64,000 nt of DNA from CP2-2F sp034436355 (GTDB taxonomy: Bacteria; Chloroflexota; Anaerolineae; Aggregatilineales; UBA2796): contig DAOTVQ010000025.1 in NCBI GenBank assembly GCA_034436355.1, forward strand, positions 1 to 64,000, written 5' to 3'. The position numbers and the translations under genes were made by a program. Under the pieces are notes generated by a model that searched no databases, was not told where the DNA came from, and worked only from the letters and a program-made list of their open reading frames with translations. Positions 7,568 to 15,896 of this stretch are shown here, piece after piece (within the stretch, counting starts at the first letter, position 1; each line of letters begins with the position of its first letter).

Positions 7568-10486
7568 TTAGTCGTCATCCTTACGTTGTTGGCGGCGTTT
7601 TTCTGCCAACCGTGCCGCTAACGCGCCGCTTTGGGCAGCAGGTGGCGGTGTCATGGGCGGCTTGGACGCCTCTCTTGGCACACTGGGCGCACCGCTGGGC
7701 GATTCCTTCGGTGCGCTAGGCTCACTCGGTAGGCTCGGCGCAGTGGTACTAGGTTCACTGCCGCTAACGACGGGTGCGCTGGCGGTGGCACGCACTTTAG
7801 CACCCTTCAGGGCTGCCATGCGTGCCGATTGCACCTGTGCTGCTTGCAAGTCGCCGACGCGCCCACCAAAGCGCTTTTGCGCCCATGCCCGCAGCTTTTG
7901 CAGGTCGGTGGGTGTGATGACCACACGCCGCACCGCAATATCAAACGGCAGCAGCAGCAGCGCTAACAGCAACAGCCATGGTGCCAGAGATGCTGCGCCA
8001 CGCACTTCCTGCACATCGCGGCGGAAGGCGCGCTCCGTCGAGTCTGCGATGTTGCGCCCACCCGTCAGCTCTGCGATTGTCTCCAACAACGAGGTGTCGG
8101 TATCGCGCAAGCGGTATTCTGGTGAATAGCTTAACACCCAACCTGTTGTTTGCGCCACACCTAACCCTGCTTCAGCCGAACCCTGTGCGCCTGCCACACG
8201 AATAAAATACGCGCCTTCTCGGTTTGCGTCAAATTCCGCCTCATAGCGACCGGGCGCCACCTGCCGCAGCGTAATGCCCTGCCCGCCCAAACTCGGATCG
8301 ACCACCGAAGCACTCAAATTCAGCCCATTCAGGAAGGCGCCCTGATCGTCGCGTGCTTCCACAGTCAACACAGAGCGTCCATTGCGCTGCTCAACACGCG
8401 CTTCTAGCGTGCTGTTCAATCCCTCAAGAATCGTCGAACGGATCACCTGACTCCAGAAGCGCTGGAAACCTTCCCATGCTGTCCATTCCTGCGCCCACCG
8501 CCCGGTGGCGTCCGATGTCCACGCGACGACGCGCCCTAAGCCATACTGCCAAGACGCCAACAGCGGATCGTCATAGCCTTGCACCGGCGCAGTCAGGATC
8601 ACCGTGGCGGTCGGCTTGGCAGTCGTTGCCACATAGCCAAGCAGCGGCGGCACGGAATCGATACCGCGCATGATTGGGCTGTTGGCAGTTAGCACAGGGA
8701 AGAATGCTTCTTCAATGATGTAAGAGCGCGTGGCAAGCACCGTCTCTGCCGCAAAGATTTGCGGAATGTTCTGCACGTCTACCAGATTGTAGTAGGTGCC
8801 TTTGCCAACACGCGCAATCTCTTGCATAAAAGGCGGAATGCCCAGACCAACGCCAATCGAAGTCACCGTGATGCCGTGTTGTTCATTCATGATCCGCACC
8901 GTCTCTACAATGCCGGCTGGATCAGCACCACCATCCGTCAGCAGGATCACATGCTTCAACGTAGACGGATCGCTTGGTAATGTTCGCAACAGTTCTTGCA
9001 CCGCCGCGTAAATATCCGTACCGCCGCCGGGTCGCAGCGCGCCGATCTGTTGGAATATGGTGGCGCGGTTGGAGACGAACTGAATCGGCACCAACCACTG
9101 CGGATTGCTATCAAAGCTCAACACACCTGCCCGATCACGCTCAAAGAGGAAGTTGATCGAGCGACGCGCCGCCTCTTTTGCCAGTTCAAGGTTGGTCACA
9201 CCACTCGGACTCGACATCTCCATGCTGCCTGATCGATCAATCACATAGACAATCGTCAGGCGCGGAATCCGCAGTTGATCTTTCAGCTGCATCTCGACGG
9301 GCAGCGTTTCTTCGAGCGGCGTTTGATAGTAGCCGCCCACGCCGTAGCTATCGGGTCCGCCGATGACCACCAAGCCACCACCCAGATCGCGCACGTAGGA
9401 TTGCAGCACGCGCATCCGCTGCTCGGTCAGGGCAGTGGCAGGCACATTCGCCAGCACCACCGCTTTATAGGCAGCCAATGGCGCGATGCCAATCGGCAAA
9501 TCCGCCGGCGCCTGAATATCCACCGTCAAGCCGGTGGCGCGCATGGCGGGCAGCAGCGCCGCCGCTTCTTCAGGGCGCTGCGCGATGATCAGCACACGCG
9601 GCGGACCCGTCACTTCCACAAAGCCCGCCAATTCGTTGTTTTGGTAGAAGGTGTCGGTTTGTTCGGCGTTAAGCGGATCAACGCGCACTTGCAGATCGGT
9701 GAAGCCCGGCTGTGGCACACGCAAGGGCGGCAGCACAAAATTATTAACACCTACTTTGAGGTCTACTGTCACCGTGCGGATGACAGTGCCGCGTGAAAGC
9801 ACTATGATATTAGCAGGCGTGGCAACTTGGCTCTCGATGGTGACGCCTAGATCAAACTCCTCGCCCTGATTCACGGTGGTTGGCAGGCGCAGGTCAGTGA
9901 TCAGCACTTCAGGGCTTGGCGAGCGGCGCAACGGCACAATATCAATTTGCACACCAATGGCGGCGGCAAGGCGCGCTGCCTCAACTGCGCTGCCGAGCGT
10001 CTCGACGCCATCACTCAAGATGACCAGACGGCGTGCCGCATCAGCAGGGAACATTGCCAAGCCAAGCCGAATCGCCTCTGCGATGTTGGTATCAAGGCGC
10101 ACGGGCGTAGAGGTGATGCCGCTGAACTCTTTGACCGTTGAGACAGGGCGCTCGACCAGTGCATTCTTGCCAAAAACGACCACGCCAGCGCGATCATCGG
10201 TCGTCATGCGCGCCATCGCCTCACGGATGTACTGCTCTGCCTGAGCGCGGGCGGCAGTGTCTAGGCTATCAGAGGCATCCACCAAAAAGACGACTGCCAG
10301 TTTATCAGACGCCTGCACCGTTTGCAGCCCGGCAAGGCTCAGGATGATGAGCGCCACGATGATCAGCCGCAAGAGCAAGCTGGCAGTATCGCGGCGGCGG
10401 CGGTAGGGCAAGCGTGGCAAGCCGTACCAGATAAAAAACGGGATCGTAAGCGCTAAAAGCAGCGCCGCAGGTGTCGCAAATTGCAT
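7568..10486 (-). CDS. Membrane VWA and GATase-1-like protein
   Basis: This 972-residue protein is built like the large BatA-related proteins. Two N-terminal membrane segments (residues 5-22 and 36-54) are followed by a first VWA-like domain beginning DASDS (70-74), then a beta-rich section. Next is a glutamine-amidotransferase-like alpha/beta domain (about 295-395, with GGGLVVIGG), and then a second VWA domain with an intact MIDAS motif DRSGSM (near 410). A C-terminal membrane helix is at about 855-875, followed by a basic and Ala/Pro/Ser-rich cytoplasmic tail ending KKRRQQRKDDD-like. Such proteins are thought to act in envelope or stress functions. The role here is unknown. It heads a three-gene operon. 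Confidence 0.85.
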   Translation of the reverse strand: MQFATPAALLLALTIPFFIWYGLPRLPYRRRRDTASLLLRLIIVALIILSLAGLQTVQASDKLAVVFLVDASDSLDTAARAQAEQYIREAMARMTTDDRAGVVVFGKNALVERPVSTVKEFSGITSTPVRLDTNIAEAIRLGLAMFPADAARRLVILSDGVETLGSAVEAARLAAAIGVQIDIVPLRRSPSPEVLITDLRLPTTVNQGEEFDLGVTIESQVATPANIIVLSRGTVIRTVTVDLKVGVNNFVLPPLRVPQPGFTDLQVRVDPLNAEQTDTFYQNNELAGFVEVTGPPRVLIIAQRPEEAAALLPAMRATGLTVDIQAPADLPIGIAPLAAYKAVVLANVPATALTEQRMRVLQSYVRDLGGGLVVIGGPDSYGVGGYYQTPLEETLPVEMQLKDQLRIPRLTIVYVIDRSGSMEMSSPSGVTNLELAKEAARRSINFLFERDRAGVLSFDSNPQWLVPIQFVSNRATIFQQIGALRPGGGTDIYAAVQELLRTLPSDPSTLKHVILLTDGGADPAGIVETVRIMNEQHGITVTSIGVGLGIPPFMQEIARVGKGTYYNLVDVQNIPQIFAAETVLATRSYIIEEAFFPVLTANSPIMRGIDSVPPLLGYVATTAKPTATVILTAPVQGYDDPLLASWQYGLGRVVAWTSDATGRWAQEWTAWEGFQRFWSQVIRSTILEGLNSTLEARVEQRNGRSVLTVEARDDQGAFLNGLNLSASVVDPSLGGQGITLRQVAPGRYEAEFDANREGAYFIRVAGAQGSAEAGLGVAQTTGWVLSYSPEYRLRDTDTSLLETIAELTGGRNIADSTERAFRRDVQEVRGAASLAPWLLLLALLLLPFDIAVRRVVITPTDLQKLRAWAQKRFGGRVGDLQAAQVQSARMAALKGAKVRATASAPVVSGSEPSTTAPSLPSEPSAPKESPSGAPSVPREASKPPMTPPPAAQSGALAARLAEKRRQQRKDDD

Positions 10487-10635
10487 CGGAGTCTCTCTGC
10501 CACTCAGCCGACGTTACAATACGGTCAACGACTCGCTTGCATCTAATCATAACGTCTAGGCGAACGCCTTACAAGCGGCGCTTGACCGCCTCTAATCCAC
10601 TTCTCCAAAAGTTGGGCGGCACCCTGTGCTGCGCC

Positions 10636-10665
10636 TTGCCGATGTGCAGCCTTCAAGGGTATAGT
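10636..10665 (+). promoter_or_regulatory. Promoter of the microprotein-MBOAT unit
   Basis: TTGCCG (10636-10641) and TATAGT (10660-10665) have an 18-base spacer. They are followed by a strong Shine-Dalgarno GGGAGG (10679-10684), 8 bases before the microprotein ATG at 10693. Confidence 0.55.
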
Positions 10666-10692
10666 TGCGCCACTATTCGGGAGGCTTGAACG

Positions 10693-10812
10693 ATGCTGAG
10701 ACGCCTATTCAGCCGTGAAAATATGCTGGCACTGGGGCTGTGCCTGCTGCTGATCCTGCTGGTGATCGTCACCGCCGACTCTGCGCCGCAATGGATTTAT
10801 CAGGGTTTCTAG
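10693..10812 (+). CDS. DltX-like 39-residue membrane microprotein
   Basis: The frame runs ATG 10693 to TAG 10810-10812 and has a strong GGGAGG ribosome site. The protein has a short basic N-terminus (MLRRLFSRE), one transmembrane helix (about residues 11-28) and a short exposed C-terminus ending QWIYQGF. This layout matches DltX, the single-pass microprotein of D-alanylation loci, whose C-terminus ends in a motif of the type FIYNEF and is needed for acyl transfer by the MBOAT protein DltB. The next gene, an MBOAT, starts 4 bases after the stop, so coupling is strong. There is no dltA, dltC or dltD nearby, so the acyl group and acceptor are unknown. The homology is judged by eye on a very short sequence. 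Confidence 0.65.
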   Translation: MLRRLFSRENMLALGLCLLLILLVIVTADSAPQWIYQGF

Positions 10813-10816
10813 CGCT

Positions 10817-12256
10817 GTGACTCTCACCCACATCCTGATTTTTGCCCTCGGCGCTTTCGTGGTGCGTCTGTTGCCCGCTGCATGGCGCACTTGGGCGCTG
10901 TTGATCGGCAGCCTGCTGGCGATCTACGGCTTGCAGCCTGCCCTGCCGCTGCCGCCGATGGACTACGCCCTGCCAACCCTGATCCTGATCCTCGCCCTGA
11001 TCGGCTGGTGGCTGACGCGCCCATCGGACGCGGAACGCCTTGAACGCGACGATTTGATCACGCTTGGTGCAACTTTCGGCGTAGCGGCGATCATCGCTCT
11101 GATGGGTAATTTCAATGGTGTGCCGCGCTTGGCAGCCTCACCCACACCGCCGATCTTGGATGTGCTGATCGCCTTCGTCGGCATTGGCGCGCTGTTGATC
11201 GCAGCACAGCCACTTGTCGCTACACCTGAGCAGCGCACGGCAGCCATTCCCGTTTTTTTGGCGGCGCTCATCGCCTTGTTCGCTGTGCTGAAAAGCGAGC
11301 CGCTGGCAAACGGACTGGCAGCCTGGCTGCGCGCCAACGCCGACCGCCCGCTCACGATTGCCGACAGCCTTGATCTTGGCTGGCTCGGCTTCTCTTATGT
11401 TGCCTTTCGGCTGATTCACACGCTGCGCGATAGGCAAAGCGGCAAATTGCCCGCGCTCACGCTGCGCGAGTACCTCACCTACCTGATCTTTTTTCCCGCC
11501 TATACGGCGGGTCCGATTGATCGGGCAGAGCGCTTCGTGAAAGACTACCGCGCCTTGCCGCCACTGGATGCGCCACGCGCTGTAGAAGGCTTCGGGCGCA
11601 TAGCGGCGGGCATCTTCAAAAAGTTTGTGATTGCCGATACGCTGGCGCTCTTTGCGCTCGATTCGCTTTCAGCAGCGCGTGCCGAAACAGCCTTCGGCTT
11701 GTGGCTGCTGCTGTATGCTTACGCCTTCCGCCTCTACTTCGATTTCAGCGGTTATTCGGATATTGCGATTGGCATTGGGCGACTCTACGGCGTGAATTTG
11801 CCCGAAAACTTCGCGCAGCCTTACCTCAAGAGCAATCTGACGGCGTTTTGGCAAAGTTGGCACATAACGCTGAGCAACTGGGCGCGCTTTTATGTGTTCA
11901 TGCCGCTTTCGCGCTATATGGTGACGCGCAAACGCAAGCCGCCAACCTGGGTCTCGGTGCTGATTGGGCAGCTTGGCACCATGCTCGTGATTGGCTTGTG
12001 GCATGGCGTGGCGCTCAACTTTGTGATCTGGGCGGTGTGGCACGGCGTTGGGCTGTGGCTGCACAAGCAGTATAGCGACCGCACACGCGATTTCTACGCG
12101 AGTTTGGGCGAAAAGCCGACTCTGCGGCGCGTTGTGTATGTGGCGGGCGTCCTGATCACCTTCCATTACGTAGCATTGGGCTGGGTCTGGTTCGCCTTAG
12201 GCGATGCCGCGCAAGGCGCGCAGGTCTTTGGGCGGCTGTTCGGCGCGGGCGGGTAA
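10817..12256 (+). CDS. MBOAT family O-acyltransferase (DltB/AlgI type)
   Basis: The 479-residue polytopic membrane protein begins at GTG 10817, 4 bases after the microprotein stop. The N-terminal third is a run of hydrophobic helices. The MBOAT core contains YFDFSGYSDIAIG, WQSWHITLSNW (His near 349), and two WHG motifs with His near 396 and 409, which fits the catalytic funnel of DltB/AlgI enzymes. These move acyl groups from an inner carrier across the membrane onto envelope polymers. The upstream DltX-like peptide suggests the same handover chemistry. No SGNH transferase (DltD/AlgJ/AlgX type) follows; the next gene is an SDR 82 bases away. Substrate and acceptor are unknown. Confidence 0.9.
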   Translation: MTLTHILIFALGAFVVRLLPAAWRTWALLIGSLLAIYGLQPALPLPPMDYALPTLILILALIGWWLTRPSDAERLERDDLITLGATFGVAAIIALMGNFNGVPRLAASPTPPILDVLIAFVGIGALLIAAQPLVATPEQRTAAIPVFLAALIALFAVLKSEPLANGLAAWLRANADRPLTIADSLDLGWLGFSYVAFRLIHTLRDRQSGKLPALTLREYLTYLIFFPAYTAGPIDRAERFVKDYRALPPLDAPRAVEGFGRIAAGIFKKFVIADTLALFALDSLSAARAETAFGLWLLLYAYAFRLYFDFSGYSDIAIGIGRLYGVNLPENFAQPYLKSNLTAFWQSWHITLSNWARFYVFMPLSRYMVTRKRKPPTWVSVLIGQLGTMLVIGLWHGVALNFVIWAVWHGVGLWLHKQYSDRTRDFYASLGEKPTLRRVVYVAGVLITFHYVALGWVWFALGDAAQGAQVFGRLFGAGG

Positions 12257-12338
12257 TTGGGCAAATGCGCGCCTTCCGCCTACAATCTTAAGCAGTTTTG
12301 CGAGTGGCAAACCTCACACCTTTTGGAGGCAGTGACGT

Positions 12339-13316
12339 ATGATTCTAGTGACAGGTGCATCAGGCTACGTTGGGAACAACCTTGTGCGGCGGCTGGTGCA
12401 GTTGGGGAAACCTGTCCGCGCTATGGTGGGCAACGTAGATAAGGCGATGAAACGCCTAGCGGATGTTGAGCCGCAGATTGAGATCGTCAAAGGGGATGTA
12501 ACGCGCCCTGAGACGCTGACCGAGTGGATGAAAGACGTAGATGTGGTGATTCACCTTGTGGCGATTGCTATTGAGAAGGGCAAGCGCACCTATGAATTGC
12601 TGAATACGCAAGGCACGATTAACGTGGTTGAAGAAGCCAAGAAAGCCGGCGTGCGGCGCTTCATCAACATGTGCCAAAATGGTGCATACCCTGACGTGAA
12701 ATCGCGCTTTTTACGCAGCAAGGGCATCGCACAGGAATACGTTGCCAAAAGCGGCTTGGACTGGTCGGCGGTGCGCCCTTCGGTCATCTGGGGACCGCAA
12801 GATGAGTTCGCCAACGTGCAAGCACGCCTGATCAAGATGACGCCCTTCATCTTCCCGATTGTGGGCGATGGCAAGGCGCAGTTCCAACCTGTTTATGTGG
12901 GCGATGTGGTTGAGGCAATCGTGCGCTGCCTTGAGGATGACTCGACCATTGGCAAGGAATACGAGTTGGGCGGACCTGAAGTGCTGACCTACGAACAGAT
13001 TGTGGATCGTGTGTTGGCAGCACTGGAGACACGCCGCACCAAGATCAAAGTGCCGGTGGCGCTGCTGCGTCCGGCGGTGGCACTCATGCAGGTGGTGCTG
13101 CCTAATCCGCCTGTTTCCACAACGCTGCTCGATCTACTCTCCGTGCCAAACGTAATCAAAGAAGATGGCTTGGCAGCGCTTGGCATCACACCAAAGGCGT
13201 TTGTGCCAGAAAATTTGGGCTACATGAAGAAGTTCACCATTGGCACAACGTTGGGCAAGTTCTTCGGGCGCGCCTACGAAGAAGAGTCCGTGCGCGGCGC
13301 AGCGATGGGCAAGTAA
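12339..13316 (+). CDS. Atypical SDR / NAD(P)H-binding protein (NDUFA9-like)
   Basis: The 325-residue protein starts with the Rossmann motif TGASGYVGNNLVRRL (residues 5-19). It continues as an atypical extended SDR resembling the complex-I NDUFA9 subgroup, including the SDR-like 'RPSVIWGPQDEFAN' and 'GPEVLTYEQI' segments. There is no clear YxxxK catalytic pair: the equivalent region reads RSKGIAQEYVAKSG. It may therefore bind a nucleotide without acting as a classical dehydrogenase. TTTTGGAGG precedes the ATG by 8-9 bases. It is on the same strand as the MBOAT gene after an 82-base gap and may be a separate unit. Confidence 0.85.
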   Translation: MILVTGASGYVGNNLVRRLVQLGKPVRAMVGNVDKAMKRLADVEPQIEIVKGDVTRPETLTEWMKDVDVVIHLVAIAIEKGKRTYELLNTQGTINVVEEAKKAGVRRFINMCQNGAYPDVKSRFLRSKGIAQEYVAKSGLDWSAVRPSVIWGPQDEFANVQARLIKMTPFIFPIVGDGKAQFQPVYVGDVVEAIVRCLEDDSTIGKEYELGGPEVLTYEQIVDRVLAALETRRTKIKVPVALLRPAVALMQVVLPNPPVSTTLLDLLSVPNVIKEDGLAALGITPKAFVPENLGYMKKFTIGTTLGKFFGRAYEEESVRGAAMGK

Positions 13317-13423
13317 CAGCAGGCAGTGTGGGCAGGCTTAATAGGGTGCTTGCCCATACTGCGCGGGCGCTTATTGCGAATGGCAGCGATGAGTGCCTTA
13401 AACCGTTCCTGATCATCCATAAG

Positions 13424-13588
13424 CTAGGCGGCGAATAAGTCAAGTTGGAATGGTGTACGCTGGAGGCGTAGCTGTAAGGCAGGCGACAAATAGAGTGACT
13501 CATAGGCAAGTGCCTGTTTGCCGTTCAATGTTGCCTGTGATGAGCGTCCAGCGCAAAGCTCAAAGCGCACTAAATCTAGCTGGGGCAG
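13424..13588 (-). pseudogene. Remnant C-terminus of an unidentified gene
   Basis: Read on the minus strand, bases 13588-13424 give 54 codons with protein-like character and then a stop. The segments include LDLVRFELCAG, ALAYESLYLSPALQ and PFQLDLFAA. An in-frame TAG lies directly upstream at 13591-13589 and there is no start codon, so this is a decayed 3' end rather than a gene. A further short frame (13420-13274, minus, beginning MDDQERFKAL) follows 3 bases after the stop and overlaps the SDR gene end. It may be part of the same remnant. I cannot name the family. The stretch 13317-13607 holds nothing else recognisable. Confidence 0.4.
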
Positions 13589-13607
13589 CTAAAACGCCCG
13601 AGAACCA

Positions 13608-14291
13608 CTAACCCTTCGGCAGTGCCGCCACAAACGCCCGCGTGATCGCCGTTGGGTTGGTGATGGCTGTGCCAACCACAACGGCATATGCACCCGCTGC
13701 GAATGCAGCGCGCACATCCTCAGGTGTGGCAAGCCGCCCTTCACAAATCACTGGCACATGCAACCGTGCTGCTAATTCGCTCACCAACGCCAAATCGGCA
13801 CCTGTGCTGCGCGCACGCCCTTCGGTATAGCCCGCTAAGGTGGTGGCGATCAGCTCCGCACCGGCTGCCTCTGCGGCAAGCGCCGCCTCAACTGTGTCAA
13901 TATCCGCCATGACCAGCACGCCCAACTCTTCACGAATGCGCTTGATCAAGACCTCTGGCGCGAGCCCACCTTGACGGGGACGGTGTGTAGCGTCCAGCGC
14001 CACAATTTCCGCACCAGCACGCACCACTTGCCGTGCTGAGGCAAACGTCGGTGTGATATAGACGGGGTAGCGTGTGCCACGCCGCTTGTTGATGCCAATG
14101 ATCGGCAAGCTGACGGCAGCCCGCACAGCGCGCACATCTCGCGCACCATTAGCGCGGATTGCCACTGCACCGCCCAGTTCGGCGCAGCGTGCAAAGGCTG
14201 CCATGAATTTGCCACCGTACACAGGGCTGTGCGGCTGCGCTTGGCACGAGACGATCAGTCCGCCGCGCAGCTTTTCAAGGGTTGGGTGCAT
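13608..14291 (-). CDS. nanE: N-acetylmannosamine-6-phosphate 2-epimerase
   Basis: This enzyme interconverts ManNAc-6-P and GlcNAc-6-P in sialic acid and amino-sugar catabolism. The 227-residue TIM barrel begins MHPTLEKLRGGLIVSCQA and carries the family segments 'AVAIRANG', 'PIIGINKR', 'VMADIDT' and 'VICEGRLATPEDV'. The ATG at 14291 is chosen because it gives the family's normal N-terminus; upstream in-frame ATGs only add unrelated residues. It is divergent from a CUT1 sugar transporter. With the GH88/GH105-like hydrolase and BadF-type kinase across the divergent promoter, it points to uptake and breakdown of an amino-sugar-containing oligosaccharide. No nanA lyase is seen. Confidence 0.9.
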   Translation of the reverse strand: MHPTLEKLRGGLIVSCQAQPHSPVYGGKFMAAFARCAELGGAVAIRANGARDVRAVRAAVSLPIIGINKRRGTRYPVYITPTFASARQVVRAGAEIVALDATHRPRQGGLAPEVLIKRIREELGVLVMADIDTVEAALAAEAAGAELIATTLAGYTEGRARSTGADLALVSELAARLHVPVICEGRLATPEDVRAAFAAGAYAVVVGTAITNPTAITRAFVAALPKG

Positions 14292-14376
14292 AGGTAGTGT
14301 GTTTCTCAAAACGACTACGACGCTTAGCTGATGATTCAAACTTACGGCAAAGTTCGTAAAAGTCAAGCACGCTTTG

Positions 14377-14423
14377 TTATGCACGGCACAAATTTGACAA
14401 ACCTTCACATTCGTGCATAAACT
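14377..14423. promoter_or_regulatory. Divergent control region with inverted repeat
   Basis: A plus-strand promoter TTGACA (14394-14399), 18 bases, TAAACT (14418-14423) precedes the transporter genes. It is bracketed by a perfect 9-bp inverted repeat, TTATGCACG (14377-14385) and CGTGCATAA (14412-14420), the second arm overlapping the -10. A minus-strand promoter-like TTGACT...TAAGTT lies towards nanE. The arrangement suits a repressor acting on both units. The regulator is not encoded next to the site. Confidence 0.5.
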
Positions 14424-14479
14424 CTTCGCTGAGTGCCGCGCACTTAAAAGACCTTTGGTTTACAATGAGGAATTTAACC

Positions 14480-15784
14480 ATGACTGCCACTCGCTTTTGG
14501 AGAGGTGCCTTCGCAGCTCTGCTGTGCATGTGCCTATTTGCCGCTGCCGTTGCCCCAGCCGCCAACGCGCAAGAAAAAATTGTGCTAACCTTTTGGAAGC
14601 ACAGCCACCCACCTGCTGACGTGCTCACTGAAGAATTAATCAAAGAATACATGGCAGCCAATCCAAACGTTGAAATTCAGATGGAGATTATTCCGAGCAA
14701 CGAGTACCTTAACAAGGTGCTGACTGCTGCCGCCGGTGACCAACTACCTGATATTTTCGATGTGAACGACGCTAACCATTCTATCCTGACCAGCCGTGGC
14801 GTTTTGGCGCCAGTGGATGCCGCTGCCTTCGGCTTTGAGAGCGATGAGGCATTCCTAAATGCTTACGTCCCCGGCAGCCTCGATCCCTTCAAGGGCGCCG
14901 ATGGCAAGGTCTACGGCATTCCTTTTGAATACAATTCATGGACGATGGTCATCAACGATAAGATTTTCCGTGAAGCAGGTTTAGACCCTGCCACCGATTA
15001 TCCCAAGACGTGGGAAGAAGTCGGTACGATTGGCGCCAAGCTGGCAAAGGTGGAAAACGGGCGCTTTGAGCGGCAGGGCTTTGCCTGGAACCTGCTGACG
15101 CCCGGCTGGACGATGCTGCTCTACTCGCCGTTGCTCTATCAACTCGGTGGCTCAATCCTCAGCGATGATGACAAGGGCAATACCTGCACCCTGAACAGCC
15201 CCGAAGGCGTAAAGGCACTCCAGACCATGCAGGATATGTATACCAAGTATGGCGCAGGTGCACCCGGCATTAACCTTTCCACCGCCCAAAACGCGATGGA
15301 AGACTTTGTGCAGGAAAAGGTTGGCATGTGGATTTTGGGGCCGTGGGCAGTGCCAACTTTCGCCAGCAACCCAGAGGTGGTCGAGAACTACCGCATTATC
15401 CCACTGCCTCAGATGACGGACGCCACCCGTAATGTGGTCATGCTCTCGACGTGGCTGTGGGTGGTGAACGCCAAGAGTGAAAAGCAAACTGAGGCGTGGA
15501 AGTTCATCAACTTTGCCTCTGAGCAAGGCGCACGCTGGCTGCCGGCGGCAGGCTATGTGCTGCCACGTCTGGGCTGGACGGACGCGCCTGAGGCAAAGGC
15601 GTTCAAGGGTTTAGAAGTGTTCATTGATCAGATGCAGTATGGGCGTCCGCGCCTGATCCATCCACAAGGCGGGCAGATCAGCACCTTTATTCACAAGGCA
15701 GTGCAAGATGCTGTGTTGAATGGCTTGGATGCTCAAACAGTGCTGGATGAGGCTTGTCAAGAGATTGAGTCGGTCATTCAATAG
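14480..15784 (+). CDS. Sugar ABC transporter substrate-binding protein
   Basis: This 434-residue extracellular solute-binding protein of family 1 is the receptor of a CUT1 importer. It has a signal peptide (residues 1-31, ending near AANAQ), then the mature start EKIVLTFWKHSH. Typical motifs are 'DIFDVNDANHS', 'YGIPFEYNSW' and 'GMWILGPWAVP'. The ATG at 14480 is preferred because GAGGA lies 8 bases upstream, whereas the in-frame ATG at 14465 has no ribosome site. Two permease genes follow, and stem-loops in the 112-base gap probably keep receptor expression above that of the permeases. No ATPase gene is present in the cluster, so a shared MsmX/UgpC-type ATPase elsewhere is likely. Confidence 0.93.
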   Translation: MTATRFWRGAFAALLCMCLFAAAVAPAANAQEKIVLTFWKHSHPPADVLTEELIKEYMAANPNVEIQMEIIPSNEYLNKVLTAAAGDQLPDIFDVNDANHSILTSRGVLAPVDAAAFGFESDEAFLNAYVPGSLDPFKGADGKVYGIPFEYNSWTMVINDKIFREAGLDPATDYPKTWEEVGTIGAKLAKVENGRFERQGFAWNLLTPGWTMLLYSPLLYQLGGSILSDDDKGNTCTLNSPEGVKALQTMQDMYTKYGAGAPGINLSTAQNAMEDFVQEKVGMWILGPWAVPTFASNPEVVENYRIIPLPQMTDATRNVVMLSTWLWVVNAKSEKQTEAWKFINFASEQGARWLPAAGYVLPRLGWTDAPEAKAFKGLEVFIDQMQYGRPRLIHPQGGQISTFIHKAVQDAVLNGLDAQTVLDEACQEIESVIQ

Positions 15785-15798
15785 CCTTCGCTATCTAG

Positions 15799-15832
15799 AT
15801 AAGCGCGCTAAACACCTTTTTAACGCGCTTAT
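15799..15832 (+). terminator. Stem-loop after the binding-protein gene
   Basis: Arms ATAAGCGCG (15799-15807) and CGCGCTTAT (15824-15832) enclose a T-rich loop. This is the first of two hairpins between receptor and permease genes. A role in partial termination or mRNA 3'-end protection is inferred. Confidence 0.5.
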
Positions 15833-15846
15833 TGGCTACGTTTGCT

Positions 15847-15871
15847 AAGGGCGGGCGCATAACCCGCCCTT
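15847..15871 (+). terminator. Intra-operon GGGCGGG hairpin
   Basis: AAGGGCGGG (15847-15855), a 7-base loop, and CCCGCCCTT (15863-15871) form a perfect 9-bp stem, followed by GTCG and then TTACATTTTT. It lies 25 bases before the permease start. It probably attenuates transcription between receptor and permease genes. Confidence 0.55.
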
Positions 15872-15896
15872 GTCGTTACATTTTTGGAGTAGCATC

